A DNA stretch of 64,000 nucleotides from Acidovorax benzenivorans (GCF_028680575.1 NZ_JAPCKI010000005.1:248001-312000); one strand, 5' to 3'; counted from the first letter of the stretch, positions 34,698-46,505 are shown. Numbers and translations are program-made. The notes: a model not told the origin generated them from the letters alone.

Positions 34698-35939
34698 ATG
34701 CTTTTTGGACGCAAAAACCTGTTTTCGGCGACGGATGCCTTCCCGTTGACCGATGCCGTGCTGGAGTTCGACGATTCGTCGTCGGTCGCCGTCCGACCTG
34801 GGCGGCGCGCGCTGGATGGCTTTGGTCCCCGGGGCGAGCGCGGCGCGCAGTCCAAGTGGTGGGCCGTGGCGGGGCTGATTGGCCTGTACGCCGTGGCCCT
34901 GGCTGGGTTTTATGCGCTGGGCGTGGTGGGTGCCCAGGTGCTGTGGGTGTTGGCCGGTCTCACGGCAGCGGGCTTTGCAGTGTTCGGAGCCTTGTTCCGC
35001 TCGGGCCTGCACCACAAACTGCGGCTGCGCCACCTCCAGCTGGGCATCGTGGTGGCGTCCATCAGCGGCATGCTGGTGGTGTTCTACCTGGAGCCCGTTA
35101 CGCAGATTCTGGTGGCGCCCTTCATGTTTTTGGCGGTGGCCTACGGCATCTTTACCGTGCCCCGGCGCACGCTGCTGGTGTTGACGGCCGTGGTGTTGTG
35201 CGCTTATGCGGCAGTGGTGGCCGCGCACTATGCAGAGCAGGGCAATGACGCCTTGTTGCGGCTGGAGCTGATGCATCTGCTGGCGCTGGCCGTGTCGGTG
35301 CCAGCGTTTATCGCGCTCATGGGCCGCGTGCAGCGGCTGTATCGCAGCCTCTACCGGGCCAGCCGCAAGATCAAGAATATCCAGGAAGACGCGCAGCGCG
35401 ACACCTTGCTGGGCTGCTTTAACCGCCGCTACATCCTGGCCGCGCTCGAAGAACAAAAGCAGCTGGCCGACGAAAGCGGGATTCCGCTGTGCCTGGCGGT
35501 GCTGGACATCGACCATTTCAAGCGCATCAACGACGAGATGGGCCACCTGGGGGGCGACGAGGTGCTACGTACCTTTGCCCGCATTGCGCAGCAGGGCGTG
35601 CGTGGTGGCGATGTGTTTGGGCGGTACGGCGGCGAGGAGTTCTTGCTGATCTTCCCGGCGACCTCGCTGCTGCCCTCGCTCAACACCTGCGAACGTATCC
35701 GGGCCCAGGTCGAGTCGCATGCCTGGACGGGCCTGCTCAAGGGCCGCGTGACGGTGTCCATCGGCGTGACCCAGTATGTGCTGGGGGAGTCGGTGCTGGA
35801 GTTCTTCTCGCGGGCGGACACCGCCATGTACATGGCCAAGGAGGGCGGGCGCAACCAGGTGGTCGTCGAGGAGCCCATTGCCAAAGGCGATTCGCAGCTG
35901 TCGGACCTGTCGATCCCCAGCAGCCACGCTTTCCTGTAA
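34698..35939 (+). CDS. Membrane diguanylate cyclase (GGDEF) with inhibitory site
   Basis: A 413-aa protein that should make cyclic di-GMP. After an N-terminal cytoplasmic stretch of ~55 residues come about six membrane segments (~55-210), then a linker helix and a C-terminal GGDEF domain (residues ~230-395). The active site reads GGEEF in FGRYGGEEFLLIF; the metal-binding LDIDHFKRINDEMG is intact. An RxxD (RGGD) lies exactly five residues before GGEEF, so product-inhibition I-site control is expected. No EAL domain is present. Confidence 0.92.
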   Translation: MLFGRKNLFSATDAFPLTDAVLEFDDSSSVAVRPGRRALDGFGPRGERGAQSKWWAVAGLIGLYAVALAGFYALGVVGAQVLWVLAGLTAAGFAVFGALFRSGLHHKLRLRHLQLGIVVASISGMLVVFYLEPVTQILVAPFMFLAVAYGIFTVPRRTLLVLTAVVLCAYAAVVAAHYAEQGNDALLRLELMHLLALAVSVPAFIALMGRVQRLYRSLYRASRKIKNIQEDAQRDTLLGCFNRRYILAALEEQKQLADESGIPLCLAVLDIDHFKRINDEMGHLGGDEVLRTFARIAQQGVRGGDVFGRYGGEEFLLIFPATSLLPSLNTCERIRAQVESHAWTGLLKGRVTVSIGVTQYVLGESVLEFFSRADTAMYMAKEGGRNQVVVEEPIAKGDSQLSDLSIPSSHAFL

Positions 35940-36107
35940 CTGCTGACCATCTGCTGGCGGTCTGCAGGCTATGGTTTGCGCTGGCTGGGTTGACAAGCGG
36001 CCTGCAGTGACCACACTGGGCGCTTGTTCCCACCTCCCGCGTGGGTGGCATCGCACCTTTTTTGCGCCTGCGCGTGGGTGCCGATGCACCGGCCCCGCGT
36101 CCGTTCC

Positions 36108-37748
36108 ATGCCCCCATCCACCGACCTGTCGGCCGAGTTCACCATCGCCCAGCAGCGTGTGCGCCTGCTGCAGCAGCAACCACAGGCTTTCCCGCATCCC
36201 GTAGACCCGATGGAGCCCGTGGAATGTATCGAGACCCATATCTCCTGGGTGCTGCTGGCCGGTGACTTTGCCTACAAGTTCAAAAAGCCATTGCAGCTGG
36301 ATTTTCTGGACTTCAGTACCCAGGCGCTGCGACATGCGGCCTGCGAGGAAGAGCTGCGCATCAACCGCCGCACGGCGCCGGGCCTTTACCTGGGCCTTGT
36401 CGGATTGGTGGACGGTGCGGCAAAAGATGCTTCTGCCACGCTCCGGCTGGTGTCGTGGCAAGACGCTCCACCAGGCGCCGAGCCCGCCGTGAGGATGCGG
36501 CGTTTTGCCCAGGAGGCACTGCTCGCCACCGCATTGGATGCGCATCGCGTGTCGCCTGCGCAGATCGACCAGCTGGCGCGCCACGTAGCGCAGTTCCACG
36601 CGGCAGCCGCCGTCGCATCAGGTGCCGACACCTGGGGCACGGCGGTGGCGGTGCGCGCGCCGGTGGACGACTGCCTGGCTGCCCTGCTTGCCCCCGTGAC
36701 AGGCGCACTGCCTGGTCATGGTCCGTTGCTGGCGCAGGTGGCCGACTGGTGCCGGCAGCAGGGGCAGGCCCTGGCCGCCGCGTTCGAGGCACGGCGGCCA
36801 GCCGGTCGGGTGCGCGAATGCCATGGCGATTTGCACTTGGCCAACATTGCGCTCATCGACGGCGAGGCCCAGCTGTTCGACGCCCTTGAGTTCAACCCTG
36901 CCTTGCGCTGGATCGACTGTGTGGCCGACATCGCCTTTGTGGTGATGGACCTCGCGGCCCATGGTCGGGCGGATCTGGCCTGGCGGTTCTTGAACCGGTG
37001 GCTGGAACACGCCGGGGACTACGCAGGCCTGGTGGTGTTGCGTTACTACGGCTGTTACCGTGCTCTGGTGCGGGCGCGGGTTGCTGCCCTGCGGATGGAC
37101 CCCGCCGGTGGCGGTAGTGGCAGCGTGCAGGCTGCGCAGACCATGGAGGAGTATCTGGAACTGGCGGGGGGCTTTGCAGGACAACGGCCTGCACGCTGGC
37201 CCATGGCACGCCCTGCCACGTTGTGGTTGGCCCATGGCTTTTCGGGCGCGGGCAAGAGCAGCCATGCGCTGGCCTTGGCGTGCCAGCGTGGCATGGTGCG
37301 TGTGCGGGCCGACGTGGAGCGCAAGCGCCTGTTTGGCCTGGCGCCCGACGCTGTCAGCGACGGTATACCGGGCGGCATCTACACCGCCGAGGCCACACTG
37401 CGCACGCACCAGCGGCTGGCGCAAGTGGCGCGCGAGGTGCTGGCAGCAGGCTACTCCGTGATCGTCGATGCCACCTTGCTGGACCGTGATGCGCGTACGC
37501 TTTTCCTGGCGCTGGCCGATTCTGCACAAGTGCCCTGCCACATCCTGTCGTTCGAGGCTCCCTTGCCGGTGCTGCGCGAGCGAGTGCGCCAGCGTGCGCT
37601 GGCCGGAGGCGGTGCGTCAGAGGCCGATGTGGCGGTGCTGGACGCCCAGTGGGCCCGCGCCCACCCCCTGCAGCCTCACGAAGAGGCCATCACGCTGCAC
37701 GTGGACACCACGGCGCCCGTGGACTGGGACCGTCTGCTGCCGCCCTGA
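36108..37748 (+). CDS. Fused aminoglycoside-phosphotransferase-like and AAA/kinase-type protein
   Basis: A 546-aa two-domain protein. The N-terminal ~340 residues are APH-like, with the catalytic loop CHGDLHLANIALIDGEAQLF and the metal site region FNPALRWIDCVADIAFVVMD. The C-terminal ~180 residues form a small P-loop kinase (HGFSGAGKSSHALAL, DATLLDRDARTLFLALA). This bifunctional arrangement is widespread in proteobacteria; its substrate is unknown and antibiotic resistance should not be assumed. The ATG at 36108 (MPPSTDLSAEF) fits the family better than one 28 codons upstream. Confidence 0.85.
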   Translation: MPPSTDLSAEFTIAQQRVRLLQQQPQAFPHPVDPMEPVECIETHISWVLLAGDFAYKFKKPLQLDFLDFSTQALRHAACEEELRINRRTAPGLYLGLVGLVDGAAKDASATLRLVSWQDAPPGAEPAVRMRRFAQEALLATALDAHRVSPAQIDQLARHVAQFHAAAAVASGADTWGTAVAVRAPVDDCLAALLAPVTGALPGHGPLLAQVADWCRQQGQALAAAFEARRPAGRVRECHGDLHLANIALIDGEAQLFDALEFNPALRWIDCVADIAFVVMDLAAHGRADLAWRFLNRWLEHAGDYAGLVVLRYYGCYRALVRARVAALRMDPAGGGSGSVQAAQTMEEYLELAGGFAGQRPARWPMARPATLWLAHGFSGAGKSSHALALACQRGMVRVRADVERKRLFGLAPDAVSDGIPGGIYTAEATLRTHQRLAQVAREVLAAGYSVIVDATLLDRDARTLFLALADSAQVPCHILSFEAPLPVLRERVRQRALAGGGASEADVAVLDAQWARAHPLQPHEEAITLHVDTTAPVDWDRLLPP

Positions 37749-37770
37749 TCCCGGTGATCTTGGCGGGCCG

Positions 37771-38253
37771 CTACATGGCCAGATGCCCCGGCATGAAGTA
37801 CAGCAGCACGCTGGTCATCACCAGGTAGCGCAGAAACTTGCCCACAGCCATGTAGGCCAGGCACGGCCAGAACGGCAGTTTGAGCCAGCCGGCCACCGCG
37901 CACAGCGGGTCGCCCACCACCGGCAGCCAGCTCAGCAGGCAGGCAGGCGCGCCAAAGCGCTTGAGCCAGTTCAGCGCCCGCACCTCGGTGGCATTGCCGC
38001 GCGCCTTGTCCACGGCCTTGTGCGCGCCCAGGCCCATCCACCAGCTCACGCCGCCGCCCAGGGTGTTGCCTGCAGTGGCCACCACGATGGCGGGCCAGAA
38101 CAGGTCGGGGTTGAGTTTGATAAGGCCAAACACGGCGGGCTCGGAGCCCAGTGGCAGCAGCGTGGCCGAGACGAACGACACCACAAAGACCGTGCTCAGG
38201 CCGAACTGCGGCAGGGCCAGCCATTCGAGCAGCTGGTGCATCCATATTTCCAT
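37771..38253 (-). CDS. YqaA/DedA-related small membrane protein
   Basis: A 160-aa inner-membrane protein of the SNARE-associated (VTT/DedA) superfamily, YqaA type. It has LSTVFVVSFVSATLLPLGSE near the start, then ATAGNTLGGGVSWWMGLGAH (a family G-N-T-L-G-G signature), and RFGAPACLLSWLPVVGDPLC, a hydrophobic re-entrant loop with conserved Pro. Role unknown, perhaps lipid scrambling as for other DedA-like proteins. It faces the APH fusion gene, with only 22 bp between stops. Confidence 0.88.
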   Translation of the reverse strand: MEIWMHQLLEWLALPQFGLSTVFVVSFVSATLLPLGSEPAVFGLIKLNPDLFWPAIVVATAGNTLGGGVSWWMGLGAHKAVDKARGNATEVRALNWLKRFGAPACLLSWLPVVGDPLCAVAGWLKLPFWPCLAYMAVGKFLRYLVMTSVLLYFMPGHLAM

Positions 38254-38404
38254 AGCTATCGAGTGTAGGGGCGGGTGGGGGCCCCATTCGCCCAGGGGGG
38301 CTCTGTCCTACAGCGGCGTGCGCCATCGGCGCATGGCTGGGTTGTGGGGGCTTTTGTATCGTGAAAACACATTGGCCCTGAATGACAAACCCAGGAGGTT
38401 GCCC

Positions 38405-38989
38405 ATGCCCGTATTGCCCACAACACCCGCGCCACGCCGCTTGCACCCCTCTGTTGCCTTGCCTTTCGCGACCCGCTGGTCATCGGTGGCTGTGGCCCTG
38501 TGGTTGGCGGCTTGTGTGCACAGCCCCCAGGCCGCCGTGTCCGCCCCCGTGTTGCAAGGAGAGCCAACGCTGTGGGAGCACGCTGCCCCGGCGCCTTGCG
38601 ACAAGGCGCCCGCCGCGCGGTCGGCGCTAGAGCGCATTGGCCGCGAGCTGCAGTCTCACGGCATGGCGCTGCAGGCCACATGCAACACCACCAGCGGTGG
38701 CTGGGTGGTGCAGGTGCAGGTGGTGGACGGCACCAAGGCCCACAAGGTGGTGCGTGGGCCACTGGCCGACGGGCAGGCCGTGGACATGGGCACCCCGGCG
38801 GGCGCTGCGCGGTCGGAGGCGGCGGCAGGTGCCAGCGGTTTCTCGCCGGATGTGCTGCACAACCGCCGGTGGCTGCGGGCGCTCATGGCGCGCCACCAGT
38901 TCGACAACCTGCCGGATGCCTGGTGGCATTTCGCGCAGCGGGGTGTGCCGCCCGCACAGGCTGCAGACACCGATCTCGCTGCCCGGTGA
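38405..38989 (+). CDS. Predicted lipoprotein with a degenerate VanX/DdpX-like domain
   Basis: A 194-aa protein with AGGAGG before the ATG. A signal with lipobox LAAC (Cys ~37) precedes a domain whose later part resembles M15D D-Ala-D-Ala dipeptidases: AVDMGTP (125-131), then HNRRWLRALMARHQFDNLPD and AWWHF (to 176), compare NR..L...M...GF.....EWWHF. The catalytic Glu position before WWH is Ala172, and the segment that should give SxHxxGxAxD (about 93-105) has neither His nor Asp. Only H175 of the zinc site remains. It is probably a non-catalytic relative. Confidence 0.6.
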   Translation: MPVLPTTPAPRRLHPSVALPFATRWSSVAVALWLAACVHSPQAAVSAPVLQGEPTLWEHAAPAPCDKAPAARSALERIGRELQSHGMALQATCNTTSGGWVVQVQVVDGTKAHKVVRGPLADGQAVDMGTPAGAARSEAAAGASGFSPDVLHNRRWLRALMARHQFDNLPDAWWHFAQRGVPPAQAADTDLAAR

Positions 38990-39176
38990 GGCTGCGGCGC
39001 CTGCGCCATGGGTTCCGACGGGGTCGAGGGAGAGCGTCTGGTGGGCTGAGTCAATGGAGCCCGGTCGGCAGATAGATAAGGTGTGTGCTCCATTTCAGTT
39101 GCTGAAATTTTGAGCAGGTACAATCCCGCCTCCTTTTTCAGCATCTGTTGCTGCCTCCCCCTCCCTATCCCCGCCC

Positions 39177-40223
39177 ATGCAAATTGGCCACATTCCTTTG
39201 GCGAACCGGTTGTTCGTCGCCCCGATGGCGGGCGTCACCGATCGGCCGTTCCGCCAGCTGTGCAAGGCGCTGGGTGCGGGCTATGCGGTGAGCGAGATGG
39301 TGACCTCGCGCAAGGACTTGTGGAACAGCCTCAAGACCTCGCGCCGGGCCAACCATGAAGGGGAGCCGGGGCCCATTGCCGTGCAGATCGCCGGCACCGA
39401 TGCGCCGATGATGGCCGAGGCTGCGGTCTACAACGTGGAACGCGGCGCGCAGATCATCGACATCAACATGGGTTGTCCGGCCAAGAAGGTCTGCAACAAA
39501 TGGGCGGGTTCCGCCCTGATGCAGAACGAGGCCCTGGCCGTGGAAATTGCCGAGGCCGTGGTGCAGGCCTGCGCGCCCTTCAACGTTCCCGTCACGCTGA
39601 AGATGCGTACCGGCTGGTGCCAGGAGCACAAGAACGCGGTGGCCCTCGCCCGCGCGTTCGAAGGTGTGGGCATCCAGATGCTCACCGTGCACGGCCGCAC
39701 GCGCGAGCAGGGCTACAAAGGCCAGGCCGAGTACGACACCATCGCAGCCGTCAAGGCGGCGGTGAAGATCCCCGTGGTGGCCAACGGCGACATCACATCG
39801 CCCGAAAAGGCGCGCGATGTGCTGGCCGCTACCGGCGCCGACGCGATCATGATCGGCCGCGCCGCTCAGGGGCGGCCTTGGATCTTCCGCGAGATCGGCC
39901 ACTTCCTGGCCACGGGCGAGCACCTGGCGCCACCGCTGGTGGCCGAGGTGCGCCGCCTGCTGCTGGACCACCTGCAAGACCACTACCGCCTGTACGGCGA
40001 GCTGACCGGGGTGCGCAGTGCACGCAAGCACATTGCGTGGTACCTGCGCGCGCTGCCGGGCGGCGAAGCCTTGCGGGCACATATCAATACGATCGAAGAC
40101 TGCACCACGCAGTGGCAGACCGTGGCCGACTACCTGGACGCCCTGGGCCAACAGATGGACCGGCTGCCCGCTGCCACCGACGTGGACGCAGAACCAGAAG
40201 AACAAGAGGGATTGGTTGCATGA
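39177..40223 (+). CDS. dusB: tRNA-dihydrouridine synthase DusB
   Basis: FMN-dependent reductase of 348 aa that makes dihydrouridine at position 17 of tRNA. It has MAGVTDRPFRQLCKALGAGY, INMGCPAKKVCNKWAGSALM with the active-site Cys, and the C-terminal helical tRNA-binding domain (DHYRLYGELTGVRSARKHIA). ATG at 39177. The last bases overlap the fis start as ATGA, the same dusB-fis arrangement as in enterobacteria, where this pair is growth-rate controlled. Confidence 0.96.
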   Translation: MQIGHIPLANRLFVAPMAGVTDRPFRQLCKALGAGYAVSEMVTSRKDLWNSLKTSRRANHEGEPGPIAVQIAGTDAPMMAEAAVYNVERGAQIIDINMGCPAKKVCNKWAGSALMQNEALAVEIAEAVVQACAPFNVPVTLKMRTGWCQEHKNAVALARAFEGVGIQMLTVHGRTREQGYKGQAEYDTIAAVKAAVKIPVVANGDITSPEKARDVLAATGADAIMIGRAAQGRPWIFREIGHFLATGEHLAPPLVAEVRRLLLDHLQDHYRLYGELTGVRSARKHIAWYLRALPGGEALRAHINTIEDCTTQWQTVADYLDALGQQMDRLPAATDVDAEPEEQEGLVA

Positions 40224-40453
40224 GCAAAAAACATATCGAAGAATGCGTGCGCGAAAGCCTGCAGGGCTACTTTCGCGACCTGGGCGGCGAGACGCCCGAT
40301 GGCATGTATGACATGCTGGTGCGCGTGGTCGAAAGGCCGCTGCTGGAAGTCGTGATGCAACAGGCCGACAACAACCAGTCGCGCGCCGCCGAATGGCTGG
40401 GCCTGAACCGCAACACCCTGCGCAAGAAGCTGGTCGAGCACAAGCTGCTCTGA
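40220..40453 (+). CDS. fis: DNA-binding protein Fis
   Basis: Nucleoid-associated and regulatory protein of 77 aa. It has an N-terminal part (ECVRESLQGYFRDLGG) and the C-terminal HTH (QSRAAEWLGLNRNTLRKKLV), the best-conserved part of Fis. It overlaps dusB by 4 bp (ATGA), so it is expressed with it. It is shorter than E. coli Fis (98 aa), as usual in betaproteobacteria. Confidence 0.94.
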   Translation: MSKKHIEECVRESLQGYFRDLGGETPDGMYDMLVRVVERPLLEVVMQQADNNQSRAAEWLGLNRNTLRKKLVEHKLL

Positions 40454-40466
40454 TGGATTGTCTCTG

Positions 40467-40525
40467 TTTGCTATTAATTTGATAGCTATTGGCGCATGAT
40501 TCACGAGCGCTATAGCCCGTTTTTA
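40467..40525. repeat. Dispersed intergenic palindrome of the GATAGCT...GCGCTA type
   Basis: TTTGCTATTAATTTGATAGC followed by an imperfect inverted repeat around GGCGC and GAGCGCTATAGC, ending in CGTTTTT. This resembles short repeated extragenic elements common in Comamonadaceae. Its position after fis and the T run suggest it also acts as the dusB-fis terminator. Confidence 0.5.
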
Positions 40526-40548
40526 TTCAAAACCTCCGCACCACCACC

Positions 40549-42150
40549 ATGAACGCACTCCTCTCCGTCTCCGACAAGACCGGCATCGTCGAATTCGCGC
40601 AAGCGCTGCACGCGCTGGGCATCAAGCTCTTGTCCACCGGCGGCACTGCCAAGCTGCTGGCCGACAAGGGCCTGCCCGTGACCGAAGTGGCCGAAGTCAC
40701 CCAGTTCCCTGAGATGCTCGACGGCCGCGTGAAGACGCTGCACCCCAAGGTGCACGGCGGCCTGCTGGCCCGCCGCGAGTTGCCTGCCCACATGGCGGCA
40801 CTCAAAGAACACGGCATCGACACCATCGACCTGCTGGTGGTCAACCTCTACCCCTTTGAAGCTACCGTGGCCAAGGCCGGTTGCACGCTGGCCGATGCCA
40901 TCGAGAACATCGACATCGGTGGCCCCGCCATGGTGCGCAGCGCCGCCAAGAACTGGAAGGACGTGGGCGTGATCACCTCGGCCGACCAGTACGAAGCCGT
41001 GCTGGCCGAGCTGAAGGCGGGCGGAAAGCTGCCTGACAAGCTGCGCTTTGCGCTGTCGGTGGCTGCGTTCAACCGCATCGCGCAATACGACGGCGCCATC
41101 AGCGACTACCTCTCGTCCGTCACGTTCGAAGAAGAAAAACTGTCGGAAACCTACGTGCCTGCGCGCACCCAGTTCCCCGGCCAAAGCAACGGCATCTTCA
41201 CCAAGGTGCAAGACCTGCGCTATGGCGAAAACAGCCACCAGCAGGCCGCGCTGTACCGCGACCTGCACCCCGCGCCCGGCTCGCTGGTGACCGGCGTGCA
41301 ACTGCAGGGCAAGGAGCTGAGCTACAACAACATCGCCGACGCCGATGCAGCGTGGGAATGCGTGAAGAGCTTTGACGCCGCCGCCTGCGTGATCGTCAAG
41401 CACGCCAACCCCTGCGGCGTAGCCGTGGGCCTGGATGCGCTGGACGCCTACAGCAAGGCCTTCCAGACCGACCCCACCAGCGCCTTCGGCGGCATCATCG
41501 CCTTCAACCGCGTGGTGGACGGCGCAGCGGCTGCGCAGGTGAGCAAGCAGTTTGTCGAAGTGCTGATGGCTCCCGACTTCACGGCCGAGGCGCTGGAGAT
41601 TTTCAAGGCCAAGGCCAATGTGCGCCTGCTCAAGATCGCGCTGCCCGCACACGGTGGCAAGACCGACTGGGAACGCGGCCGCAACGCCATGGATGCCAAG
41701 CGCATTGGCTCGGGCCTGCTGCTGCAGACGGCCGACAACCACGAGCTGTCGCTCATCGACCTCAAGGTCGTGACGCAAAAGCAGCCCACGTTGGAAGAAA
41801 TGGAAGACCTGCTGTTCGCCTGGAAGGTCGCCAAGTACGTTAAGAGCAACGCCATCGTCTTCTGCAAGGGCGGCATGACCATGGGCGTGGGCGCTGGCCA
41901 GATGAGTCGCCTAGACTCGGCCCGCATCGCCAGCATCAAGGCCAGCCACGCTGGTTTGACGCTGCAAGGCACGGCGGTGGCCAGCGACGCTTTCTTTCCC
42001 TTCCGCGACGGGTTGGATGTGGTGGTGGACGCTGGCGCGACCTGCGTGATCCAGCCCGGTGGTTCGATGCGCGATAACGAAGTCATTGACGCAGCGAATG
42101 AGCGTGGCGTGGCCATGGTCTTCAGCGGCGTGCGCCACTTCCGCCATTGA
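40549..42150 (+). CDS. purH: Bifunctional AICAR transformylase/IMP cyclohydrolase PurH
   Basis: Catalyses the last two steps of IMP synthesis. It is 533 aa: the N-terminal MGS-like cyclohydrolase domain ([31 protein letters not shown], residues 1-~200) and the C-terminal transformylase ([48 protein letters not shown]). All expected motifs are seen. It starts 96 bp after fis and ends with its own terminator. Confidence 0.97.
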   Translation: MNALLSVSDKTGIVEFAQALHALGIKLLSTGGTAKLLADKGLPVTEVAEVTQFPEMLDGRVKTLHPKVHGGLLARRELPAHMAALKEHGIDTIDLLVVNLYPFEATVAKAGCTLADAIENIDIGGPAMVRSAAKNWKDVGVITSADQYEAVLAELKAGGKLPDKLRFALSVAAFNRIAQYDGAISDYLSSVTFEEEKLSETYVPARTQFPGQSNGIFTKVQDLRYGENSHQQAALYRDLHPAPGSLVTGVQLQGKELSYNNIADADAAWECVKSFDAAACVIVKHANPCGVAVGLDALDAYSKAFQTDPTSAFGGIIAFNRVVDGAAAAQVSKQFVEVLMAPDFTAEALEIFKAKANVRLLKIALPAHGGKTDWERGRNAMDAKRIGSGLLLQTADNHELSLIDLKVVTQKQPTLEEMEDLLFAWKVAKYVKSNAIVFCKGGMTMGVGAGQMSRLDSARIASIKASHAGLTLQGTAVASDAFFPFRDGLDVVVDAGATCVIQPGGSMRDNEVIDAANERGVAMVFSGVRHFRH

Positions 42151-42171
42151 TTCGACCGGCGGGCACCCAAC

Positions 42172-42202
42172 AAAAAGCGGCTTCCTTGGAAGCCGCTTTT
42201 TT
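42172..42202. terminator. Bidirectional terminator between purH and pobA
   Basis: GCGGCTTCC (42177-42185) pairs with GGAAGCCGC (42188-42196), with A5 before and T6 after. Serves purH on plus and, read backwards, pobA on minus. Confidence 0.88.
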
Positions 42203-42230
42203 ATGTCCGTTGTCAGGATGAAGGTGAGGT

Positions 42231-44424
<2,194 letters not shown>

Positions 44425-44494
44425 CGGCGGGGTGTTGCCTGGTGTCGTGTTTGCGACCCATCCAACCGCCATCAGAACCCCAGCCGGAACCCCA

Positions 44495-44567
44495 ACCGTT
44501 CGGGCTGAGCCTGTCGAGGCCAGGGCGCAGTCTTGCGCTGCGCTTCGACAGGCTTAGCGTGAACGGT
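44495..44567. repeat. REP-like intergenic hairpin
   Basis: ACCGTTCGGGCTGAGCCTGT at the left and its near reverse complement (ACAGGCTTAGCGTGAACGGT at the right end) form a long imperfect stem with ~4 mismatches over ~26 bp. The core (CGGGCTGAGCCTGTCGA) is a widely repeated extragenic palindrome in proteobacteria. It lies between the convergent pobR and phoD genes. Confidence 0.75.
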
Positions 44568-44624
44568 GATGGGGGATGCGCGGCTGGATTGTGATCGACG
44601 GGTGGGGTGCTGCGCGGCTGGCCC

Positions 44625-46370
44625 TCAAGCTGCGACGATGTGGCCCACGCCCGCGGTGCCCGCCACCACCTTGAGGGATTTGTCCGTGCTGGCGGTGTAG
44701 CTGCGGCTGGTGATGGTGCTCACGTACACCCAGTCGGCCCGGCATTCGGTGGCCGTGGCGGTGACCACCATGTAGCCGCGGCGCGAGGTGTCGCAGTATT
44801 GCAGCGGGCCAATCAGCTGTTCGAGCGCGCCTGCCAGCGTGGCGGGCTTTTCATGGGGCAGATATTCCTCAAACCCGGGCGAGGTGACGGACGAGGTAGC
44901 GAACTCCACGCCCACGGCTTTGCCGTTCATGTCCTGCAGCTCGTTGGCCCAGGCGTTGTGCGTGTCGCCCGCCAGCACCACCAGGTTCTTGCCCAGGCTG
45001 CGCGAGGTGGCCAGCACCGTCTCGCGCGCGGCCTGGTAGCCGTCCCAGGCGTCCAGGTTGTAGGGGATGGAGGGCTGCGCCAGGATGGCCTGCTCGGCGG
45101 GCGTGAGGCTGCTGGGGTTGCTTTGTGCACGGGCCACCAGGGCTGCGTACTGGCTGACGCTGACGCCTGCGCCGGGCTGCAGGGTTTCCATGAGGATGGG
45201 CGCAGGGATGTTCATGCGCCCCATCAGCACCTGCTGGCCCAGCACCTGCCAGGTGGCGGTGGATGCGGCCATTTGCTGCTGCAGCCACTGCGTTTGGGTG
45301 GTGCCCATCAGCTGGCGGCTGGTGTTGCCCACTGCCGCCGTGAAGCCCGCCGCATCAAAGCCGCTGGCGGTGAAGTACTTGCCGTAGCTCAGTTGCTCGT
45401 CGCGGGCGATGACGCGGGTGTCGAGCATGTGCAGGGCCACCAGGTTGCCAAAGGCAAAGCTGCGGTAGATCAGCTCAGGCTGCGTGTTGCGGGTGGGCAT
45501 CCACTCGTGGTAGGCCTGCATGGCGGCTGCCTTGCGAACGCTGAAGCTGCCTTCGGTGGCGCTTTGGTGGTTTTCTGCGCCGTCGCGCCAAGTGTCGTTG
45601 GTGACTTCGTGGTCGTCCCACACGGCAATCATGGGGGCAGCGGCGTGCAGGGCTTGCAGGTCGGTATCGGTTTTGTACTGCGCGTGGCGCTGGCGGTAGT
45701 CGGCCAGGCTCACGATTTCATTGGCGGGTGCGGACAGGCGGCCCATGGCGCCTGCGTTGGCCGAGGCGTAGCCGCCCTGGCCGTATTCGTAGATGTAGTC
45801 GCCCAGGTGCACGGTGGCGTCCAGGTCGTTGCGCTTGGCCGCGTCGGCGTACACGTTGAAGTAGCCCGCTGGGTAGTTGGCGCACGAGAACACCGCCAGC
45901 TTGACCTGCGCCACGCTGCCCGTGGGCAGGGTGCGGGTGCGGCCGGTGCTGGATGTGGCTGCATAGGCCTTGAAGCGGAAGTGGTACGCAGTGGCGGCCT
46001 TCAAGCCGCTGGCATCCACCTTGACGGTGAAGTCCTTGCTGGCGAGCGCGGTGGCCTGCCCCTGCGCCACGAGGGTAGTGAAGGTGCTGTCAGTGGCCAC
46101 TTCCCAGCTCACCGGGATGTCGCTGGTGTGGCCAGCGGGCGGCGTCACACGGGTCCACAGCATCACGCGGTCGGCCAGTGGGTCGCCGCTGGCAATGCCG
46201 TGGGCAAACTGCACGGCGGGCACGTCGTCGCTGCCGCCGCAGGCGGCCAGGGGCAGGGTGCCCAGGGCAGCGGCGGCCAGACCCATCTGGCGCACAAAGC
46301 GGCGGCGGCTGGGGTGGGCCTCGGCGGCGTCGCGGATGGGGTGGGGGGAGGAGAGTAGTTTGTCGGTCAT
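44625..46370 (-). CDS. phoD: PhoD-type alkaline phosphatase, Tat-exported
   Basis: A 581-aa phosphodiesterase/phosphomonoesterase. The N terminus has a twin-arginine signal (SRRRFVRQMGLAAAALGTLP, then LAACGG, which could also be a lipobox). The PhoD N-domain (VQFAHGIASGDPLADRVMLW) and calcium/iron-binding catalytic parts follow: FSCANYPAGYFNVYADAAKR, HLGDYIYEYGQGGY, AVWDDHEVTNDTWRDGAENH, and VVLAGDTHNAWANEL. It should release phosphate from organic phosphates in the periplasm. No Pho box was searched for by program; none stands out. Confidence 0.92.
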   Translation of the reverse strand: MTDKLLSSPHPIRDAAEAHPSRRRFVRQMGLAAAALGTLPLAACGGSDDVPAVQFAHGIASGDPLADRVMLWTRVTPPAGHTSDIPVSWEVATDSTFTTLVAQGQATALASKDFTVKVDASGLKAATAYHFRFKAYAATSSTGRTRTLPTGSVAQVKLAVFSCANYPAGYFNVYADAAKRNDLDATVHLGDYIYEYGQGGYASANAGAMGRLSAPANEIVSLADYRQRHAQYKTDTDLQALHAAAPMIAVWDDHEVTNDTWRDGAENHQSATEGSFSVRKAAAMQAYHEWMPTRNTQPELIYRSFAFGNLVALHMLDTRVIARDEQLSYGKYFTASGFDAAGFTAAVGNTSRQLMGTTQTQWLQQQMAASTATWQVLGQQVLMGRMNIPAPILMETLQPGAGVSVSQYAALVARAQSNPSSLTPAEQAILAQPSIPYNLDAWDGYQAARETVLATSRSLGKNLVVLAGDTHNAWANELQDMNGKAVGVEFATSSVTSPGFEEYLPHEKPATLAGALEQLIGPLQYCDTSRRGYMVVTATATECRADWVYVSTITSRSYTASTDKSLKVVAGTAGVGHIVAA

Positions 46371-46480
46371 GGCGCAGGCCGGTGGGGTAAAGCCACCGAG
46401 ACTGCCTGCGCCGCATGACGACGGTGTGAACCGGGCGGAGGCAGTATTGCCTCCGCTTTAGTTTTAAAGAAAATTAGGCT

Positions 46481-46505
46481 CTAGTGCTTATCCAATAAGC
46501 GCTAG
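46481..46505 (-). terminator. Hairpin after hemL, of the dispersed-palindrome type
   Basis: CTAGTGCTTA and TAAGCGCTAG (one G-T pair) flank a 5-base loop; on the minus strand T-rich sequence follows. It lies 12 bp after the hemL stop, so it may end hemL transcription. Flanking words resemble the element at 40467. Confidence 0.6.

Noticed and set aside
36108-37748. Aminoglycoside resistance gene
   Set aside because: The APH-like fold is fused to a P-loop kinase domain as in a widespread housekeeping-type family; no evidence for drug modification.
44607-46358. 583-codon plus-strand open frame
   Set aside because: Antisense to phoD, which has a Tat signal and catalytic motifs; repetitive Gly/Val/His composition is that of a shadow frame.
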